A stretch of DNA of 64,000 nt from Robbsia sp. KACC 23696 (lineage in GTDB: Bacteria; Pseudomonadota; Gammaproteobacteria; Burkholderiales; Burkholderiaceae). The position numbers were made by a program, and so were the translations under genes. A model generated the notes under the pieces. It did no database searches and was not told the DNA's origin. It was given only the letters and a program-made list of their open reading frames with translations. How positions within the stretch are numbered: position 1 is the first letter of the stretch; each line of letters starts with the position of its first letter. Location: positions 1,708,249-1,772,248 of the forward strand of contig NZ_CP156626.1 in NCBI RefSeq assembly GCF_039852015.1, read 5' to 3'. Positions 9,588 to 21,428 of the stretch are shown here, in pieces.

Positions 9588-12500
9588 TTAATCGGACGCA
9601 AGCATATCGCGCCGCCGCTGGTCACGGCGCCGCCTGCGACGATCGCGCCAGGCCTGCGTGCGCGACTTGGCGCGTTCCAGCATCAGATAGACGACCGGCG
9701 TGGTGTAGAGCGTCAGCACCTGGCTGACGATCAGGCCGCCGACGATCGATACCCCCAAAGGCTGGCGCATCTCCGAGCCTTCGCCGAGTGTCAGCGTTAG
9801 CGGCACGGCCCCGAGGATGGCCGCCAGCGTCGTCATCATGATCGGGCGGAAGCGCAGGCGGCAGGCCTGGTAGATCGCGGTACGCGGATCGGTCCCGGGT
9901 ATCCGCGCCGCGCTCAGCGCGAAGTCGATCATCATGATGGCGTTCTTCTTCACGATACCGATCAACAGGATCACGCCGATCAGCGCGATGATGCCGAAAT
10001 CGATATTGAAAAGCCGCAGTGCCAACAAGGCGCCAACCCCTGCCGAGGGCAGCGTCGACAGGATCGTCAGCGGATGCAGATAGCTCTCGTAGAGGACGCC
10101 GAGCACGATATACACCGCTGCGATCGCGGCCAGGATCAGCAACGGCATATCCGATTGCGACTGCTGCGCGGTCATCGCCGTGCCGGCTGCCGAGCCCTGA
10201 ATCGTTCCCGGCACGCCGATCTGCTGCATGGTCTGCTGGATCAGGACGATCGCTTCGGCCAGATTGCCGCCTACCGGCAAGTTGAACGAAATGGTGGTGG
10301 CGACGAACTGGCCCTGATGATTGACCGACAGCGGCGTGTTACCGGTACTGAAGTGAGCGATGGCCGACAACGGCACCATCGTCTCCGCCGTCGTACTGAC
10401 CGCGGACCCGGTCGACGAACTCGATTTGCCAGTGGAGGCAATCGAATTGGTCTGCTGGTTCTGCACGGCGCTGGCCAGCGAGCTTTGCTGCGACGTAATC
10501 GAATCCGCCCCGGTCGTACTGCTGCTCGACTGCGACGAAGCACCAGACGATGAAGAGGTGCCGGTCGAGTTCAGCGTCGAGTTCGTCGAGCTGGTGCCGC
10601 TGGTGTTCCCGGACGTACTGATATAGATCTGCTTCAGAATGTCGGGGCTCTGCCAATACTTGCTGCCGACGGTCAGAATCACGTGATACTGATTCATCGC
10701 GTTATAGATCGTCGATACCTGGCGTTGACCGAATGCGTCGTACAAGGTGTTGTCGATCTGCGCTGGCTCGATGCCGTAGCGGGCCGCCGTCGCACGGTCG
10801 ATCGTGATATCGGTCTCCAAGCCCTTCTGTTGCAGGTCCGAGTTCACATCGGCCAATTCGGGTCGCGCCTGCAGCGCCGTCACCAACTTATTGGTCCATG
10901 CATACAGTTCGGTGGTGGAATCGCCGAGCAAGGTGTATTGATACAGCGCATTGCTCTGGCGACCGCCGGTGCGAATGTCCTGTGCCGATTGCAGGAAGAG
11001 GCGAATCCCCGCTACGTGATCGAGCTTCGGCCGCAGTCGCGCGATGACTTCGCTGGCGCTGACATCGCGTTGCCGGCGCGGCTTCAATTCGACGAAGACC
11101 CGCCCGCCGTTCGTCTGCGAACCGGTACCGCCGGTGGAGCCCACCACATTCTCCACGGCAGGATCCGACTGCACGATCTTCATCACTTCGCGGAACTTGC
11201 CCTGCATGGCCTGGAACGACACGTTCTGATCGGCCTGGATGCCGCCGATCAGGCGTCCGGTATCCTCGTCCGGGAAGAAGCCCTTGGGAATCTTCGCGTA
11301 CATATAGACGTTCAGGCCGATGGTGGCGAGCAGCACCAGCATGATCGTCTTGCGATGATCGAGCGCCCAGAGCAGCGTTTCCGCATACCAATCGATCGAC
11401 TTCGCGCCCCAGCGGTTCAGCGTATTGCCGAGACGGCGCCACAGGCCGGGTTTGCCTTCCTCGCCAGGCTTGCGATGCGAGAGCAGCAGCGCGCACATCA
11501 TCGGCGTGACCGTCAGCGAGACGAGCATCGAAATGCCGATCGAGACCGCCAGCGTCACGGCGAACTCGCGGAACAAGCGGCCGACGATGCCGGACATCAG
11601 CAGGATCGGCAGGAAGACCGCGATCAGCGACAGCGTGATCGACAGCACGGTCGGCCCGATTTCCTGCGCGCCCAGCAGGGCGGCGGCGCGACGCGTCATG
11701 CCGCGTTCGACATGGCGCGCGATATTTTCCAGCACGACGATGGCGTCGTCGACGACGAAGCCGGTAGCGATCGTCAACGCCATCAAGGACAGAATGTCGA
11801 GCGTATAGCCCAGCAGATACATCGCGCCGAACGTGCCGATGATCGAGATCGGCACGGCCACCGCCGGGATCACCACCGCGCGCCAGTCCTGCAGGAAAGC
11901 GAACACCACCAGCACGACGAGCACCACGGCGATCAGCAGCGTCAGCTCCGTGTCGTGCAGCGAGGCGGCGATCGTCGTCGTGCGATCTTGCGTCAGCTTC
12001 ACGTCGACATCGCTTGGCAATCCGGCGACGAGCGATGGCATCCGCGCGCGGATGCGCTTGACCGTATCGATCAGGTTCGCGCCCGGTTGCGGGAAGACGA
12101 TCAGGATCACCGCGTTTTTGCCGTTCGACAGACCGAGATTGTTGACATCCTCGACCGAGTCGACAACCTGTCCGAGATCGCTCAGGCGGATTGGCGCGTT
12201 GTTGCGATAGGCCACCACCATGTCGCGATATTGCGCCGCCTTCGTCGCCTGGTCGTTGGTATAGACCTGATAACGATGGTCGCCCGCATCGAAGCCGCCT
12301 TTCGGGCTGTTCGCATTGGCGGCGGCCAGCGCCGCGCGCACGTCCTCGAAACCGATGCCGTAATGGAACAGTTTCTGCGGGTCCATCTCGGCGCGAACGG
12401 CGGGCAGGGCGCTGCCGGCGATGTCCACATTGCCGACGCCTTCGATCTGCAGCAGCGCCTGCGCCACCTCGGTATCGGCCTGGTCATAGAGCTGTCCCGC

Positions 12501-12950
12501 GGAGAGCGTGTCCGAGGACAAACCCACCAGCAGGATCGGCGACGAGGCCGGATTGAATTTGCGATAGGTCGGATTCGAGCGCAGGCTCGTCGGCAGGTCG
12601 GCGCGCGCGGCATTGATGGCCGACTGGACATCGCGCGCGGCGCCGTTGATATCGCGGCTCAGATTGAACTGCAGGATTACCCGGGACTGGCTGGTATTGC
12701 TCATCGACGTCATTTCAGTGACGTCGGCAATCGCGCCGAGGCGACGTTCGAGCGGGCTGGCGACGCTGGTCGCCATCGTTTCCGGACTGGCGCCCGCCAT
12801 CTGCGCCTGCACGACGATCGTCGGCAGGTCCACCTGGGGCAATGGCGCGACCGGCAACTTGAAAAACGCGAAGATGCCGGACAGCGCGATGCCCAGCGCC
12901 AGCAAGGTCGTGCCGATCGGTCGCATGATGAAAAGCCGCGACATATTCAT
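9588..12950 (-). CDS. mdtC: RND multidrug efflux permease, MdtC-like, with Ser/Thr-rich insert
   Basis: An 1120-residue inner-membrane RND transporter; MdtC is usually about 1025. It has the N-terminal transmembrane start [19 protein letters not shown], the proton-relay helix with [16 protein letters not shown], and the second transmembrane bundle near [19 protein letters not shown]. It exports substrates by proton exchange through a tripartite pump with an adaptor and a TolC-type channel. Odd feature: about 85 residues (roughly 775-858, bases 10370-10626) are almost only Ser, Thr, Gly, Ala and Asn, inserted in the second periplasmic domain before [12 protein letters not shown]. The start overlaps the stop of the MdtB-like gene by four bases (12947-12950). 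No outer-membrane channel gene lies next to it. Confidence 0.93.
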   Translation of the reverse strand: MNMSRLFIMRPIGTTLLALGIALSGIFAFFKLPVAPLPQVDLPTIVVQAQMAGASPETMATSVASPLERRLGAIADVTEMTSMSNTSQSRVILQFNLSRDINGAARDVQSAINAARADLPTSLRSNPTYRKFNPASSPILLVGLSSDTLSAGQLYDQADTEVAQALLQIEGVGNVDIAGSALPAVRAEMDPQKLFHYGIGFEDVRAALAAANANSPKGGFDAGDHRYQVYTNDQATKAAQYRDMVVAYRNNAPIRLSDLGQVVDSVEDVNNLGLSNGKNAVILIVFPQPGANLIDTVKRIRARMPSLVAGLPSDVDVKLTQDRTTTIAASLHDTELTLLIAVVLVVLVVFAFLQDWRAVVIPAVAVPISIIGTFGAMYLLGYTLDILSLMALTIATGFVVDDAIVVLENIARHVERGMTRRAAALLGAQEIGPTVLSITLSLIAVFLPILLMSGIVGRLFREFAVTLAVSIGISMLVSLTVTPMMCALLLSHRKPGEEGKPGLWRRLGNTLNRWGAKSIDWYAETLLWALDHRKTIMLVLLATIGLNVYMYAKIPKGFFPDEDTGRLIGGIQADQNVSFQAMQGKFREVMKIVQSDPAVENVVGSTGGTGSQTNGGRVFVELKPRRQRDVSASEVIARLRPKLDHVAGIRLFLQSAQDIRTGGRQSNALYQYTLLGDSTTELYAWTNKLVTALQARPELADVNSDLQQKGLETDITIDRATAARYGIEPAQIDNTLYDAFGQRQVSTIYNAMNQYHVILTVGSKYWQSPDILKQIYISTSGNTSGTSSTNSTLNSTGTSSSSGASSQSSSSTTGADSITSQQSSLASAVQNQQTNSIASTGKSSSSTGSAVSTTAETMVPLSAIAHFSTGNTPLSVNHQGQFVATTISFNLPVGGNLAEAIVLIQQTMQQIGVPGTIQGSAAGTAMTAQQSQSDMPLLILAAIAAVYIVLGVLYESYLHPLTILSTLPSAGVGALLALRLFNIDFGIIALIGVILLIGIVKKNAIMMIDFALSAARIPGTDPRTAIYQACRLRFRPIMMTTLAAILGAVPLTLTLGEGSEMRQPLGVSIVGGLIVSQVLTLYTTPVVYLMLERAKSRTQAWRDRRRRRRDQRRRDMLASD

Positions 12951-15900
12951 CGTGCGTCCCGTCCGCTCGGGAAGTCATTGCCTCCTACCGGGCCATCGTC
13001 GGAATCCGACGCCGGGCCGTTTTTCCGGTCGCGGCCGAAGCGGTGGCGCAGGCGCTCGCCCATCCGGTCGAACCAGAGATAGATCACCGGCGTCGTGAAC
13101 AGCGTCAGCAACTGGCTGACGATCAGGCCGCCGACGATCGTCACGCCCAACGGATGCCGCAACTCGGAGCCGGCGCCGGTGCCGAGCATCAGCGGCAGGC
13201 CGGCCAGCAGCGCCGCCATCGTCGTCATCAGAATCGGCCGGAACCGCAGCAGGCAGGCGCGATGGATCGCCTCACGCGGCGACATGCCTTCCTCGCGTTC
13301 CGCATCCAAGGCGAAGTCGATCATCATGATGGCGTTCTTCTTCACGATCCCGATCAACAGCACGATGCCGATGATCGCGATGATGTCGAGGTCGTTGCCG
13401 GTCAGCATCAAGGCCAGCAGCGCGCCCAGGCCGGCCGACGGCAGCGTCGACAGGATCGTGATCGGATGGATGAAGCTCTCGTAGAGCACGCCGAGGACGA
13501 TATACATCGCGACCACCGCCGCCAGCAACAGGAACAGCTCGTTGCCCAGCGACGATTGGAACGCCAGGGCGGCGCCCTGGAAATTGGTCGTGAACGAGTC
13601 CGGCAGGTTCAGGTCCTGTTCCGCTTGCTTGATCGCCTTCACCGCTTCGCCGAGCGAGGCACCAGGTGCCAGATTGAACGCGATCGTCGCGGCCGGGAAC
13701 TGGCCGAGATGGCTGATCAGCAGCGGCGAATCCTGTTCGCGGAAGCTGGCGATCGCCGACAGCGGCACTTGATCGGTGCTACCGCTAGAGGAGGGCAGGC
13801 GCAGGGAGCCGAGTGCCTCGACGCTCTGCTGCAGCGACGGCAAGGCCTCCAGAATCACGCGGTACTGGTTCGACTGCGTGTAGATGGTCGACACGATACG
13901 CTGACCGAAGGCATCGTACAGCGCGTTGTCGACGGTGGCCGGCGTGATGCCGAAGCGTGCCGCCGTCGCGCGATCGATATCGATATAGACCGCCTTGCCT
14001 TTTTGCTGCAGATTGCTGCTGACATCGGCCAAGGCCGGCGAGGCCGACAACTTGTCGATCAGTTTCGGCACCCAGGTATCGAACAGCGCGGCATTGGTGT
14101 TTTGCAGGATGAACTGGTACTGCGTCAGCCCGCTGCTGGATTCGATCGACAGATCCTGCACCGGCTGCATATACAGCGAAATGCCGGCCACTTTCGACGT
14201 ATTGCTGTCGAGGCGTCGGATGATCTCCGAGGCGCTCGCGGTGCGCGAGTCGCGCGGTTTCAGATTGATCAGAAAACGTCCGCTGTTCAGCGTCACATTG
14301 GTACCGTCGACGCCGACATAGGAGGACAGGCTCTCTACGTCGGGATCCTGCAGGATCGCCGCAGCGAGGGCTTCTTGTCGCTCGGACATCGCCTTGAAGG
14401 AAATCGACTGTCCCGCCACCGACGTCGCCTGGATCTGCCCAGTATCCTGGACCGGAAAGAAGCCCTTCGGCACGACGATATACAGGATGACCGTCAGCAC
14501 GAGCGTCACGACCGCCACCAGCAAGGTCAGCGGCTGGTGATCGAGGACGACCTTCAACATCCGGTCATAGCCGCCGATCATTCGCTCGAAGAAACGGTGC
14601 GACGCGCGTTCGAAGCGCGACGGCTTGCGCGGCAGCAGCGCGCCGTCGGCATCGCGATCGTGCGACGGCGCCGGGCGCAGCAACTTCGCGCACAGCATCG
14701 GGACCAGCGTCAGGGAGACGACCGCCGAGATGACGATGGTCACCGCCAGCGTCACCGCGAATTCGTAGAACAGGCGACCGACCACGTCGCCCATGAAGAG
14801 CAGCGGAATCAGCACGGCGAGCAGCGACACGGTCAGGGAGATGATCGTGAAGCCGATCTGACGCGCGCCTTTCAGTGCCGCATGCAAGGGGGTATCGCCT
14901 TCTTCGACGAAGCGCGCGATGTTCTCGATCATCACGATCGCATCGTCGACGACGAAGCCGGTGGCGATGGTCAAGGCCATCAGGGACAGATTGTCGAGCG
15001 AGAAGCCGAACAGATACATCACGCCCAGCGTACCGACCAGGGACAACGGCACCGACAGCGACGGAATCAACGTGGCCGTCAGGCTACCGAGGAAAACGTA
15101 GATCACGGCGACCACGAGCGCGATCGACAGCAATAATTCGAACTGGACGTCGCGTACCGATGCCTTGATCGAACCGGTCTGATCGCTCAGCACGTGCACA
15201 TCGATATCGGCCGGCAGCGTGGCTTTCAGCTTGGGCAGCAATGCCTGGATGCCGGCGGCGGTCTGAATGACATTGGCACTGGGCTGACGCTGGATGTTCA
15301 TGATGATGGCCGGCGTGCCATTCATCCAGGAGGCCAGATAGCGGTTCTCCGGGCCCGACGTCACCGTGGCCACGTCCCGCAGCATGACCGGACGGCCGCT
15401 ACGGTAGGCGATCACCGCCTTGTCGTACTCGGCCGGATCTTGCAACTGATCGTTGGCGTTGATCGTGTACGAGCGCGTGGGGCCGTCGAACGAGCCCTTC
15501 GGCGTATTCACGTTCAGATTGGCCAGCGTCGTGCGCAGATCGTCGAGATTCAAGCCATAGGACGCCAGCGCCCGCGGATTCGCCTGGATCCGGACGGACG
15601 GCCGCAACCCACCGCCGACGCTGACCAGACCGACGCCGCCGACCTGCGAAATCTTCTGCGCCATCCGCGTATCGGCGAGGTCTTCCACCTTGGACATCGG
15701 CAGGGTCTTCGACGTCAGCGCCAGCGTCATGATCGGCGCGTCGGCGGGGTTGACCTTCGCATAGATCGGCGGCGCCGGCAGATCGGACGGCAACAGATTG
15801 CCCGCGGCGTTGATCGCGGCCTGGACTTCCTGCTCGGCGATATCGATCGGCATGTCCAGCGCGAACTGCAGCGTGATCACCGAGGCGCCCGCCGAGCTCT

Positions 15901-16147
15901 GCGAGTACATCTGATTCAGGCTGGCCATTTGCCCGAACTGTCGTTCGAGCGGCGCGGTCACCGACGTGGTCATCACCTCCGGGCTAGCGCCGGGGTAAAG
16001 CGTCTGCACCTGGATGGTCGGGTATTCGACCTGCGGCAGCGCGGAGATGGGCAGGAAATGCAGGCCGAGCAAGCCGGCCAGCATGATTGCCGCCATCAGC
16101 AGCGCCGTGCCGACCGGGCGCAGGATAAAGATACGAGAAGGATTCAT
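12947..16147 (-). CDS. mdtB: RND multidrug efflux permease, MdtB-like
   Basis: A 1066-residue RND permease beginning [20 protein letters not shown]. It carries [16 protein letters not shown] in the fourth transmembrane helix and [18 protein letters not shown] near the end. In the known MdtABC pump, MdtB and MdtC form a heterotrimer (B2C) fed by the adaptor MdtA; two paralogous permeases after one adaptor are the signature of this type. It is translationally coupled to both neighbours by four-base overlaps (16144-16147 and 12947-12950). The C-terminal tail is Asp/Gly-rich. There is no large low-complexity insert in this paralogue, in contrast to the MdtC-like protein. Confidence 0.94.
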   Translation of the reverse strand: MNPSRIFILRPVGTALLMAAIMLAGLLGLHFLPISALPQVEYPTIQVQTLYPGASPEVMTTSVTAPLERQFGQMASLNQMYSQSSAGASVITLQFALDMPIDIAEQEVQAAINAAGNLLPSDLPAPPIYAKVNPADAPIMTLALTSKTLPMSKVEDLADTRMAQKISQVGGVGLVSVGGGLRPSVRIQANPRALASYGLNLDDLRTTLANLNVNTPKGSFDGPTRSYTINANDQLQDPAEYDKAVIAYRSGRPVMLRDVATVTSGPENRYLASWMNGTPAIIMNIQRQPSANVIQTAAGIQALLPKLKATLPADIDVHVLSDQTGSIKASVRDVQFELLLSIALVVAVIYVFLGSLTATLIPSLSVPLSLVGTLGVMYLFGFSLDNLSLMALTIATGFVVDDAIVMIENIARFVEEGDTPLHAALKGARQIGFTIISLTVSLLAVLIPLLFMGDVVGRLFYEFAVTLAVTIVISAVVSLTLVPMLCAKLLRPAPSHDRDADGALLPRKPSRFERASHRFFERMIGGYDRMLKVVLDHQPLTLLVAVVTLVLTVILYIVVPKGFFPVQDTGQIQATSVAGQSISFKAMSERQEALAAAILQDPDVESLSSYVGVDGTNVTLNSGRFLINLKPRDSRTASASEIIRRLDSNTSKVAGISLYMQPVQDLSIESSSGLTQYQFILQNTNAALFDTWVPKLIDKLSASPALADVSSNLQQKGKAVYIDIDRATAARFGITPATVDNALYDAFGQRIVSTIYTQSNQYRVILEALPSLQQSVEALGSLRLPSSSGSTDQVPLSAIASFREQDSPLLISHLGQFPAATIAFNLAPGASLGEAVKAIKQAEQDLNLPDSFTTNFQGAALAFQSSLGNELFLLLAAVVAMYIVLGVLYESFIHPITILSTLPSAGLGALLALMLTGNDLDIIAIIGIVLLIGIVKKNAIMMIDFALDAEREEGMSPREAIHRACLLRFRPILMTTMAALLAGLPLMLGTGAGSELRHPLGVTIVGGLIVSQLLTLFTTPVIYLWFDRMGERLRHRFGRDRKNGPASDSDDGPVGGNDFPSGRDAR

Positions 16148-17655
16148 GCGTTACGGCGCGACGACGTGGCAGGCGGGACAGCAGGCAGGGTATTGGCGGC
16201 GGCAGTGTCGCTCGCCGCACGGTGATGGCGATGGCCGCCGGCATGCGTGCCGGACGCGCCGGATGCACCCCACGCCCGTTTGGCCCCCGACGCGCCGGAT
16301 GCCGGCGCGGCTGCGCTGGCGCCCGATGCCGCGGCAGCCGTCGTCCCCGCGGTCGCGTTGCCGAATGCCACCTTGGCGCCTTCGCGCAGACGATCGACGC
16401 CGTCCGTGACGACGGTGTCGCCGGCCTGCAGGCCCTGCGTCACCTGCGTGCGCTCTCCATCGACCTGACCGATCGTGATCTTGCGCACGGTGACGGTGTT
16501 GTCCGGCTTGACCAAATAGACAAAGGAGCCGATCGAGCCCGTCTGGACCGCCGCGCTCGGCACGATGGTCGCATTGCGGATCACATTGACCAGCAGTCGG
16601 ATATTGACGAACTGGTTCGGGAACAGCTTCTCGTCCGTGTTGGCGAACAAGGCGCGCAACTTGACCGTGCCGGTGGTCGTATCGATCTGGTTATCCACCG
16701 TTTCCAGGGCGCCCAGGGCGATCTGATGCGAGTCGGTCCGGTCGAAGGCCGAGGCCGACAATTTGCCGTCCCGGCCCATGCCCGTCATCACCGTCGGAAT
16801 ACTGTCTTCCGGCAACGTGAAGATCACGCTCATCGGCTGAGTCTGCGTGATGACGACCAGGCCGGTCGTATCGCTGGTCGTCACATAATTGCCGACATCG
16901 ACCTGACGCAGACCGACGCGACCCGAGACCGGGGCCGTAACGTTCGCGTAGATCAGATCGAGCTTATACGTGTCGACCGAGGCTTGATCCGACTGCACCG
17001 TCCCTTCGTACTGCTGTACCAACGATGCCTGCGTATCGTAAGTCTGGCGTGCGACCGAGTCCTGCGCTACCAATGTCTTGTAGCGTTGCAGGTCGAGCCG
17101 GGCCTGGTTCAGCAGCGCCTGGTCGCGGCGCAGGGTCCCTTGGGCCTGCCGCAGCGAGATCTCGTACGGGCGCGGATCCACTTGCGCGAGGAAGTCGCCC
17201 TTTTTGACATGCTGGCCCTCGGTGAAGCCGATCTTCATCAAATTGCCGGAGATCTGCGAGTGCACGGTCACGGTGGCGAGCGGCGTCACGGTGCCCAGCG
17301 CGCTGAAAACCACCGGGATTTCACCGGTCGTGGCTTGCGCGACGCGGACCGACTGGGTCTGGTTCGTCGCCATCGCCGCGCCGCGGCGTCCGCCGCCAGG
17401 GCCACCCGGCCCGCCGGGGCCGCCGCGGTGCGCGCTCGTGCCCCACGGATGCCAGACGATCACGGCGATCGCCAGGACGAGGACCACACCGCCGATCGTC
17501 CAGCCGATCCGTCGCCGTGAGGATGGAGGGCGGGAGGCCGGTGGAGGCGGCGGGAATGCGTCGCGGGACAGTCGCGCGTCGGGCGCGGTTTGGGGGGGCG
17601 AATCCGGCGAAGCGACGGGGCGTTGAGCGTTCGAATCAGGCGTTTTTTCGTCCAT
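16144..17655 (-). CDS. mdtA: RND efflux periplasmic adaptor, MdtA-like
   Basis: A 503-residue membrane-fusion protein. A Pro-rich N-terminus is followed by one transmembrane segment ([18 protein letters not shown]), then a short Gly/Pro repeat ([12 protein letters not shown]). Next come the barrel-sandwich/lipoyl region ([33 protein letters not shown]), a coiled-coil hairpin (about 180-240), beta-barrel and membrane-proximal domains. The last 75 residues are Ala/Ser/Gly/His-rich, unlike compact MdtA proteins. It links the permeases to an outer-membrane channel. It is first in the operon, and its promoter must lie in the roughly 500-base gap upstream. The ATG at 17655 has no strong ribosome binding site. 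Confidence 0.92.
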   Translation of the reverse strand: MDEKTPDSNAQRPVASPDSPPQTAPDARLSRDAFPPPPPASRPPSSRRRIGWTIGGVVLVLAIAVIVWHPWGTSAHRGGPGGPGGPGGGRRGAAMATNQTQSVRVAQATTGEIPVVFSALGTVTPLATVTVHSQISGNLMKIGFTEGQHVKKGDFLAQVDPRPYEISLRQAQGTLRRDQALLNQARLDLQRYKTLVAQDSVARQTYDTQASLVQQYEGTVQSDQASVDTYKLDLIYANVTAPVSGRVGLRQVDVGNYVTTSDTTGLVVITQTQPMSVIFTLPEDSIPTVMTGMGRDGKLSASAFDRTDSHQIALGALETVDNQIDTTTGTVKLRALFANTDEKLFPNQFVNIRLLVNVIRNATIVPSAAVQTGSIGSFVYLVKPDNTVTVRKITIGQVDGERTQVTQGLQAGDTVVTDGVDRLREGAKVAFGNATAGTTAAAASGASAAAPASGASGAKRAWGASGASGTHAGGHRHHRAASDTAAANTLPAVPPATSSRRNA

Positions 17656-18158
17656 CGCAAATCGTGTTGTCTGTCTTTGGCGCGTTACCGCGGGTCAATC
17701 GATCGAATAAAGCGGGTGCGCCGATATCCCATTCGTGAAGCAGGGAAGGGTTGAAAGCCGCTTGCAAACCGCAAATCGTACGGAAGTCCTTCCTGCACGT
17801 CTATTATTCCCGCTTTGCAATAAATTACAGTGAAAACACGGCAAGGGTATGGCACGGCGTGTTTTGCCTGCAGTGCGAGCGCGCGCGGGGCGTCCGCGAA
17901 TGCCCCATTCCGTGCAGATAAAGCTCCCCTTAGTGCTTTTTAAGATTTTGCCCGAGTAAGAGCATTTGCTTCCGATTTTTCGGCTTAAGGAAGCACGAAT
18001 CGGTGGATTTTTAGTATGCGACAGTGCTGTAGCCATCCTTCCTTGTATGCCCGCTATTTCATTCGGGGCGAATCAGACGGGTCGGCATCGGAGCAAGGGC
18101 TTCCTCCAAATATCAAGTTTTGGTAAAAAATGTTCACGTCAACCAGGGGGAAAAGGCG
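17656..18158. other. Intergenic region between divergent mdtABC and Lrp-type regulator
   Basis: About 500 bases, less GC-rich than the genes. I see no credible coding sequence. It holds the promoters of both divergent units. Short inverted repeats are present: GGAAG/CTTCC at 17781-17792 and GCTTCC/GGAAGC at 17969-17994. Either could be an operator for the adjacent Lrp-type protein, but neither matches a consensus well enough to assert. Confidence 0.5.
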
Positions 18159-18623
18159 ATGCGATTCGATACCACGGATAAACGGATTTTGGAATTGCTG
18201 CAGCGGGATGCGTCGATGCCTTTGTCCGAGCTGGCACAACATGTGTGTTTGACGCAGACACCGTGTTGGAAACGCGTACAGCGCTTGAAGCGGGCCGGCG
18301 TGATTCGCCGGCAGGTGACGTTATGCGACGCGACGGCGCTCGGCGTCGGCACCACCGCCTTCGTCAACGTTACGAGCGATCGGCACTGCGCCGAGTGGGC
18401 CGAGCGCTTCACGGAAGTCATCGCACACGTCCCGGAGGTCGTCGAGGTGTATCGGATGACCGGCGACAGCGATTATCTACTGCGACTGGCGGTGGCCGGA
18501 ATCGACGACTTCAAGGAGATTCTGTCGAAACTGGAAGGCGCGATCACGATGCGCAGCATGACGACCCATTTCGCGATCGAACAGATCAAATACTCGACGG
18601 CGCTGCCGGTTCGCGAAATGTAG
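18159..18623 (+). CDS. Lrp/AsnC family transcriptional regulator
   Basis: A 154-residue regulator. The N-terminal winged helix-turn-helix (DTTDKRILELLQRDASMPLSELAQHV, then WKRVQRLKRAGVIRRQV) is followed by the RAM ligand-binding domain (VEVYRMTGDSDYLLRLAV, MTTHFAIEQIKYSTALP). I start at the ATG at 18159 because AGGGGGAAAAGG precedes it; an in-frame start 13 codons upstream has none. Such proteins sense amino acids and often control neighbouring transport genes. It is divergent from mdtABC and convergent with the FUSC exporter, so it could regulate either, but this is inference. Confidence 0.9.
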   Translation: MRFDTTDKRILELLQRDASMPLSELAQHVCLTQTPCWKRVQRLKRAGVIRRQVTLCDATALGVGTTAFVNVTSDRHCAEWAERFTEVIAHVPEVVEVYRMTGDSDYLLRLAVAGIDDFKEILSKLEGAITMRSMTTHFAIEQIKYSTALPVREM

Positions 18624-18649
18624 AGGCTGTGCCCCAGCGCGCCAGTGCC

Positions 18650-21292
18650 TTACGCGCGTGGCGCGGCGCTCGACGACGCGGTCGATCCATCCGATCCATC
18701 GGCTCCAGCCGATCCGGTCTCCGCGGCTGCCGCGGGCGGTGCCGACGTTGCGGATGCCCTGGCCGTCGTGACTGAGGTTGCGGCGGCGGCGGCGGTGGCC
18801 GTCGCGGTTGCGGGCTGGTCGTCTGCCTCAGTGTCAGCGACGACGCTCGGCAGCGTGTCCGTCGCCGTCAGCGGCAGATGGATCGCTGCGGCATCGCGCC
18901 GCAGCAGCAGCGCGGCGCGCAACATCTGTTTGGTTTGATAGACGAGCAGCTTGATATCGTTGACGCGCTCCTCGGTCATCGCCGGATCGTCGCCGTTGGC
19001 TTCGGCCTTATCGGCCGCCACGCCCATTTCATCCAAGGCGCGGCTGATCGCGCGATTCGCTTCGGCATCGACGCCGATCGGCGGCACGCCCGGTAGCGTC
19101 GGCGCGGCTTGCTCCAGCGTGGCGGCCTCGGCGGCGGCCAGATGATGACTGATGGCGTCCAGCGCGGCGCGGAGAGCGGCGGGTTCCAGTGCCACCGGCA
19201 TCGCGCCGTCGGTCGCCTTGGCTGCCTTCGCATCGGGGCCGGGGGCGCGATGCGCTTCGGCCCGTTCGGGCAAGGTGGCGCCGGAGGTGGTCGGTAGCGC
19301 GGCAACGCCGGCGCTGGCCATCAAAGGGGCGGCCGCGGTGATATGCGAGGCCAGCGCATGACATTGGACGATGAGATCGTTCAGTTCGGCGACATAAATG
19401 CGTTTGGACTTCGGTTCGCGCATCATGCGGCGGAAGGCCTGTCCCAGATTGGCGTGCGTCGTATGCACGACCTTGCGTGCAAGGCGAAACTGGTAATCCC
19501 GATCCATCGCCTGCGCCTGGCGCTGCGCCGACGTCAGATCGGTCGCCCGCAGTTTGGCATTGGCCTGTCGCACGGCGTCGAGGTAATCACGGATCGCTTT
19601 CAGCGCCGCCTTGACGGTCGGCCCCATCAAACGATATTCCCAGTTTGCAAACAGATAGCTGATGCCCACGGCGATCATGCAGCCGACGATGGTATCGACG
19701 GCCCGTTCGCCGATCAGCCGCATTCCCACCGGCGCGAGCAGGTGGTAGAGCAGCAGCACATAAGAGGAAATGAACACCACCGCCGCCGCGTAATTGATCA
19801 GCAACAGCGAATAGGCCATCAGCATGCAGGCGAAGGTGACGGCCAGGATCAGTGCGGGGTTATGGAAAAAATGCAGGAACACGACGCTGGCGACGCAACC
19901 CAGGATGGTCCCGAAAATACGCTGCGTATTGCGTTGCCGCGTCAGTGAAAACCCCGGTTTCAAGATGATGACCGTGGTCAGGACGATCCAATAGCTATTG
20001 GTCAGCGGCAGCAGCGCCTGCATCAGCTTGCCCAAGGCCAGAGCGGCCGCGACGCCGAGCGTCACGCGCAGTGCGTGGCGAAAGGGCGGCGACGTCATCG
20101 TCAGATTCGACAGCAACTGCGCCGCGGTGATGCGGCGGCTATCGAGGAAGCGCGACAGCGTCTGGTCCACCCGCATCACGGTCTCGGTCTTGTTGCCGCC
20201 GTCGGCTTCGCGCGTGCCGCGATGCAGGCGATCGATCATCCGCGCGACGGTCCAGACGCGGCGGAACGTGGCGGAGACGGCCGCATAGGCTTCGGAGTCA
20301 CGCGCCGGGAAGTTGCGGCGCCGCATCTTGTCGATTTCGTATTCGATCGCGCGCAACTCGGCGCGGTTTCGTACGCGCTGTACCGATGCGCGGTCCTGCA
20401 GGATCGCCAGGCCGATTTCCTGCAGATCGTCCGCGCATTTCTCCAGCAGATCGTGGAAGAAAATCAGCAGGTCGGGATTGTCGTTGCCGAAGGTATTGCG
20501 CAGCAGCGCGTAGTCGGTGTGCGAGCTGATCGCGGTTTCGTGCAGATCGACGGCGTCGATGAAAAGGTTGAACAACCGGACGCGACGGGGGTCGCCGTCG
20601 CTGCGCTTGAGCCGGGGTAGGCGTCGAAGCACGATATCGCGCGCGGCGTCCTGCTGCTCGACGGCGGCGATCTGTTTGTCGACCAGTTCCGAGTAATTGT
20701 CTTCGAGGCGGGTCGCCTGGTCATAGAAGCGTGCCCGCGCGCGCAAGTAGTCGGCGATCGAGAAGACCGATTCGCCGAGTACCTGGCGCTCGATGCGGTC
20801 AATCTGCGTGCGGCTGAGCAGATAGCTCCAATAGGTGTACCAGAGACTGCCGCCGAGCATCCACGACGCGTTGACCAGCGCGCCGAGCGGCGTCAAGTGC
20901 TGCTCGAGCGTCGTGATCATCATGTACAGCGTCGCGAAACTGATCTGCGGACCCTTTGCGCCGAGCATGACGATCATCGACAGACAGAAGGTCAGCGGCA
21001 CGACGGTCAGCCACAGTGTCAGCGGGTTTGCAGTGGCGATGCCGGTGATCAGGGCGGAGAGAAAGCCGAGCACCGAGCAGGCCAGCATCTCGTTATGCTT
21101 GTACTTCAACGGACCGGGCAGGTCGACGACGCTCGCGGCGATGGCACCGCTGGCCACCGTGAACGCCAGCTCCTGTGCGTCGAAGACGAAGAGCATCACG
21201 ATGCCCGGCAGGACGATGCCGAGCGATATCCGCAAGCCGCTGAAAAGGTGCTGGCTGTAGAGGAACTTTCTTATTTCGATCGAATAGCGCAT
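18650..21292 (-). CDS. FUSC family inner-membrane protein (YccS/aromatic acid exporter-like)
   Basis: An 880-residue protein with two membrane bundles. The first (residues about 15-160) has several hydrophobic helices such as LVFDAQ-flanked segments and VVPLTFCLSMIVMLGAKG. A soluble alpha-helical region follows (about 170-390). The second bundle (about 400-540) includes YWIVLTTVIILKPGFSLTRQRNTQRIFGTILG, the FUSC-2 signature. A long cytoplasmic tail follows. The architecture matches YccS/YhfK and the fusaric acid resistance group, thought to export aromatic or toxic acids. The last 60 residues are an Ala/Thr/Ser run (TATATAAAAATSVTTARASA) with no recognisable fold. It ends 27 bases from the end of the convergent regulator gene. 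Confidence 0.87.
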   Translation of the reverse strand: MRYSIEIRKFLYSQHLFSGLRISLGIVLPGIVMLFVFDAQELAFTVASGAIAASVVDLPGPLKYKHNEMLACSVLGFLSALITGIATANPLTLWLTVVPLTFCLSMIVMLGAKGPQISFATLYMMITTLEQHLTPLGALVNASWMLGGSLWYTYWSYLLSRTQIDRIERQVLGESVFSIADYLRARARFYDQATRLEDNYSELVDKQIAAVEQQDAARDIVLRRLPRLKRSDGDPRRVRLFNLFIDAVDLHETAISSHTDYALLRNTFGNDNPDLLIFFHDLLEKCADDLQEIGLAILQDRASVQRVRNRAELRAIEYEIDKMRRRNFPARDSEAYAAVSATFRRVWTVARMIDRLHRGTREADGGNKTETVMRVDQTLSRFLDSRRITAAQLLSNLTMTSPPFRHALRVTLGVAAALALGKLMQALLPLTNSYWIVLTTVIILKPGFSLTRQRNTQRIFGTILGCVASVVFLHFFHNPALILAVTFACMLMAYSLLLINYAAAVVFISSYVLLLYHLLAPVGMRLIGERAVDTIVGCMIAVGISYLFANWEYRLMGPTVKAALKAIRDYLDAVRQANAKLRATDLTSAQRQAQAMDRDYQFRLARKVVHTTHANLGQAFRRMMREPKSKRIYVAELNDLIVQCHALASHITAAAPLMASAGVAALPTTSGATLPERAEAHRAPGPDAKAAKATDGAMPVALEPAALRAALDAISHHLAAAEAATLEQAAPTLPGVPPIGVDAEANRAISRALDEMGVAADKAEANGDDPAMTEERVNDIKLLVYQTKQMLRAALLLRRDAAAIHLPLTATDTLPSVVADTEADDQPATATATAAAAATSVTTARASATSAPPAAAAETGSAGADGSDGSTASSSAAPRA

Positions 21293-21428
21293 AAATCAGG
21301 CAGAGCCGCTATGGATCATATCGTAGTGGGTCATCGGGCAAGTGCGCGGGCAAATGCGCGATGGCGCGGCTGTCTCTCTGGGCAAGTCTAAAGCATTTCT
21401 CAGGCGCGAGACAGTGCGATACCGACGC

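Noticed and set aside
10683-13082. Very long plus-strand frame (799 codons) opposite the efflux permease
   Set aside because: Arg/Gln/Asp/His-rich translation typical of the antisense frame of a GC-rich gene.
17695-18036. Minus-strand frame of 113 codons between mdtA and the Lrp-type gene
   Set aside because: Composition is not protein-like, with no ribosome binding site, and it covers the divergent promoter region.
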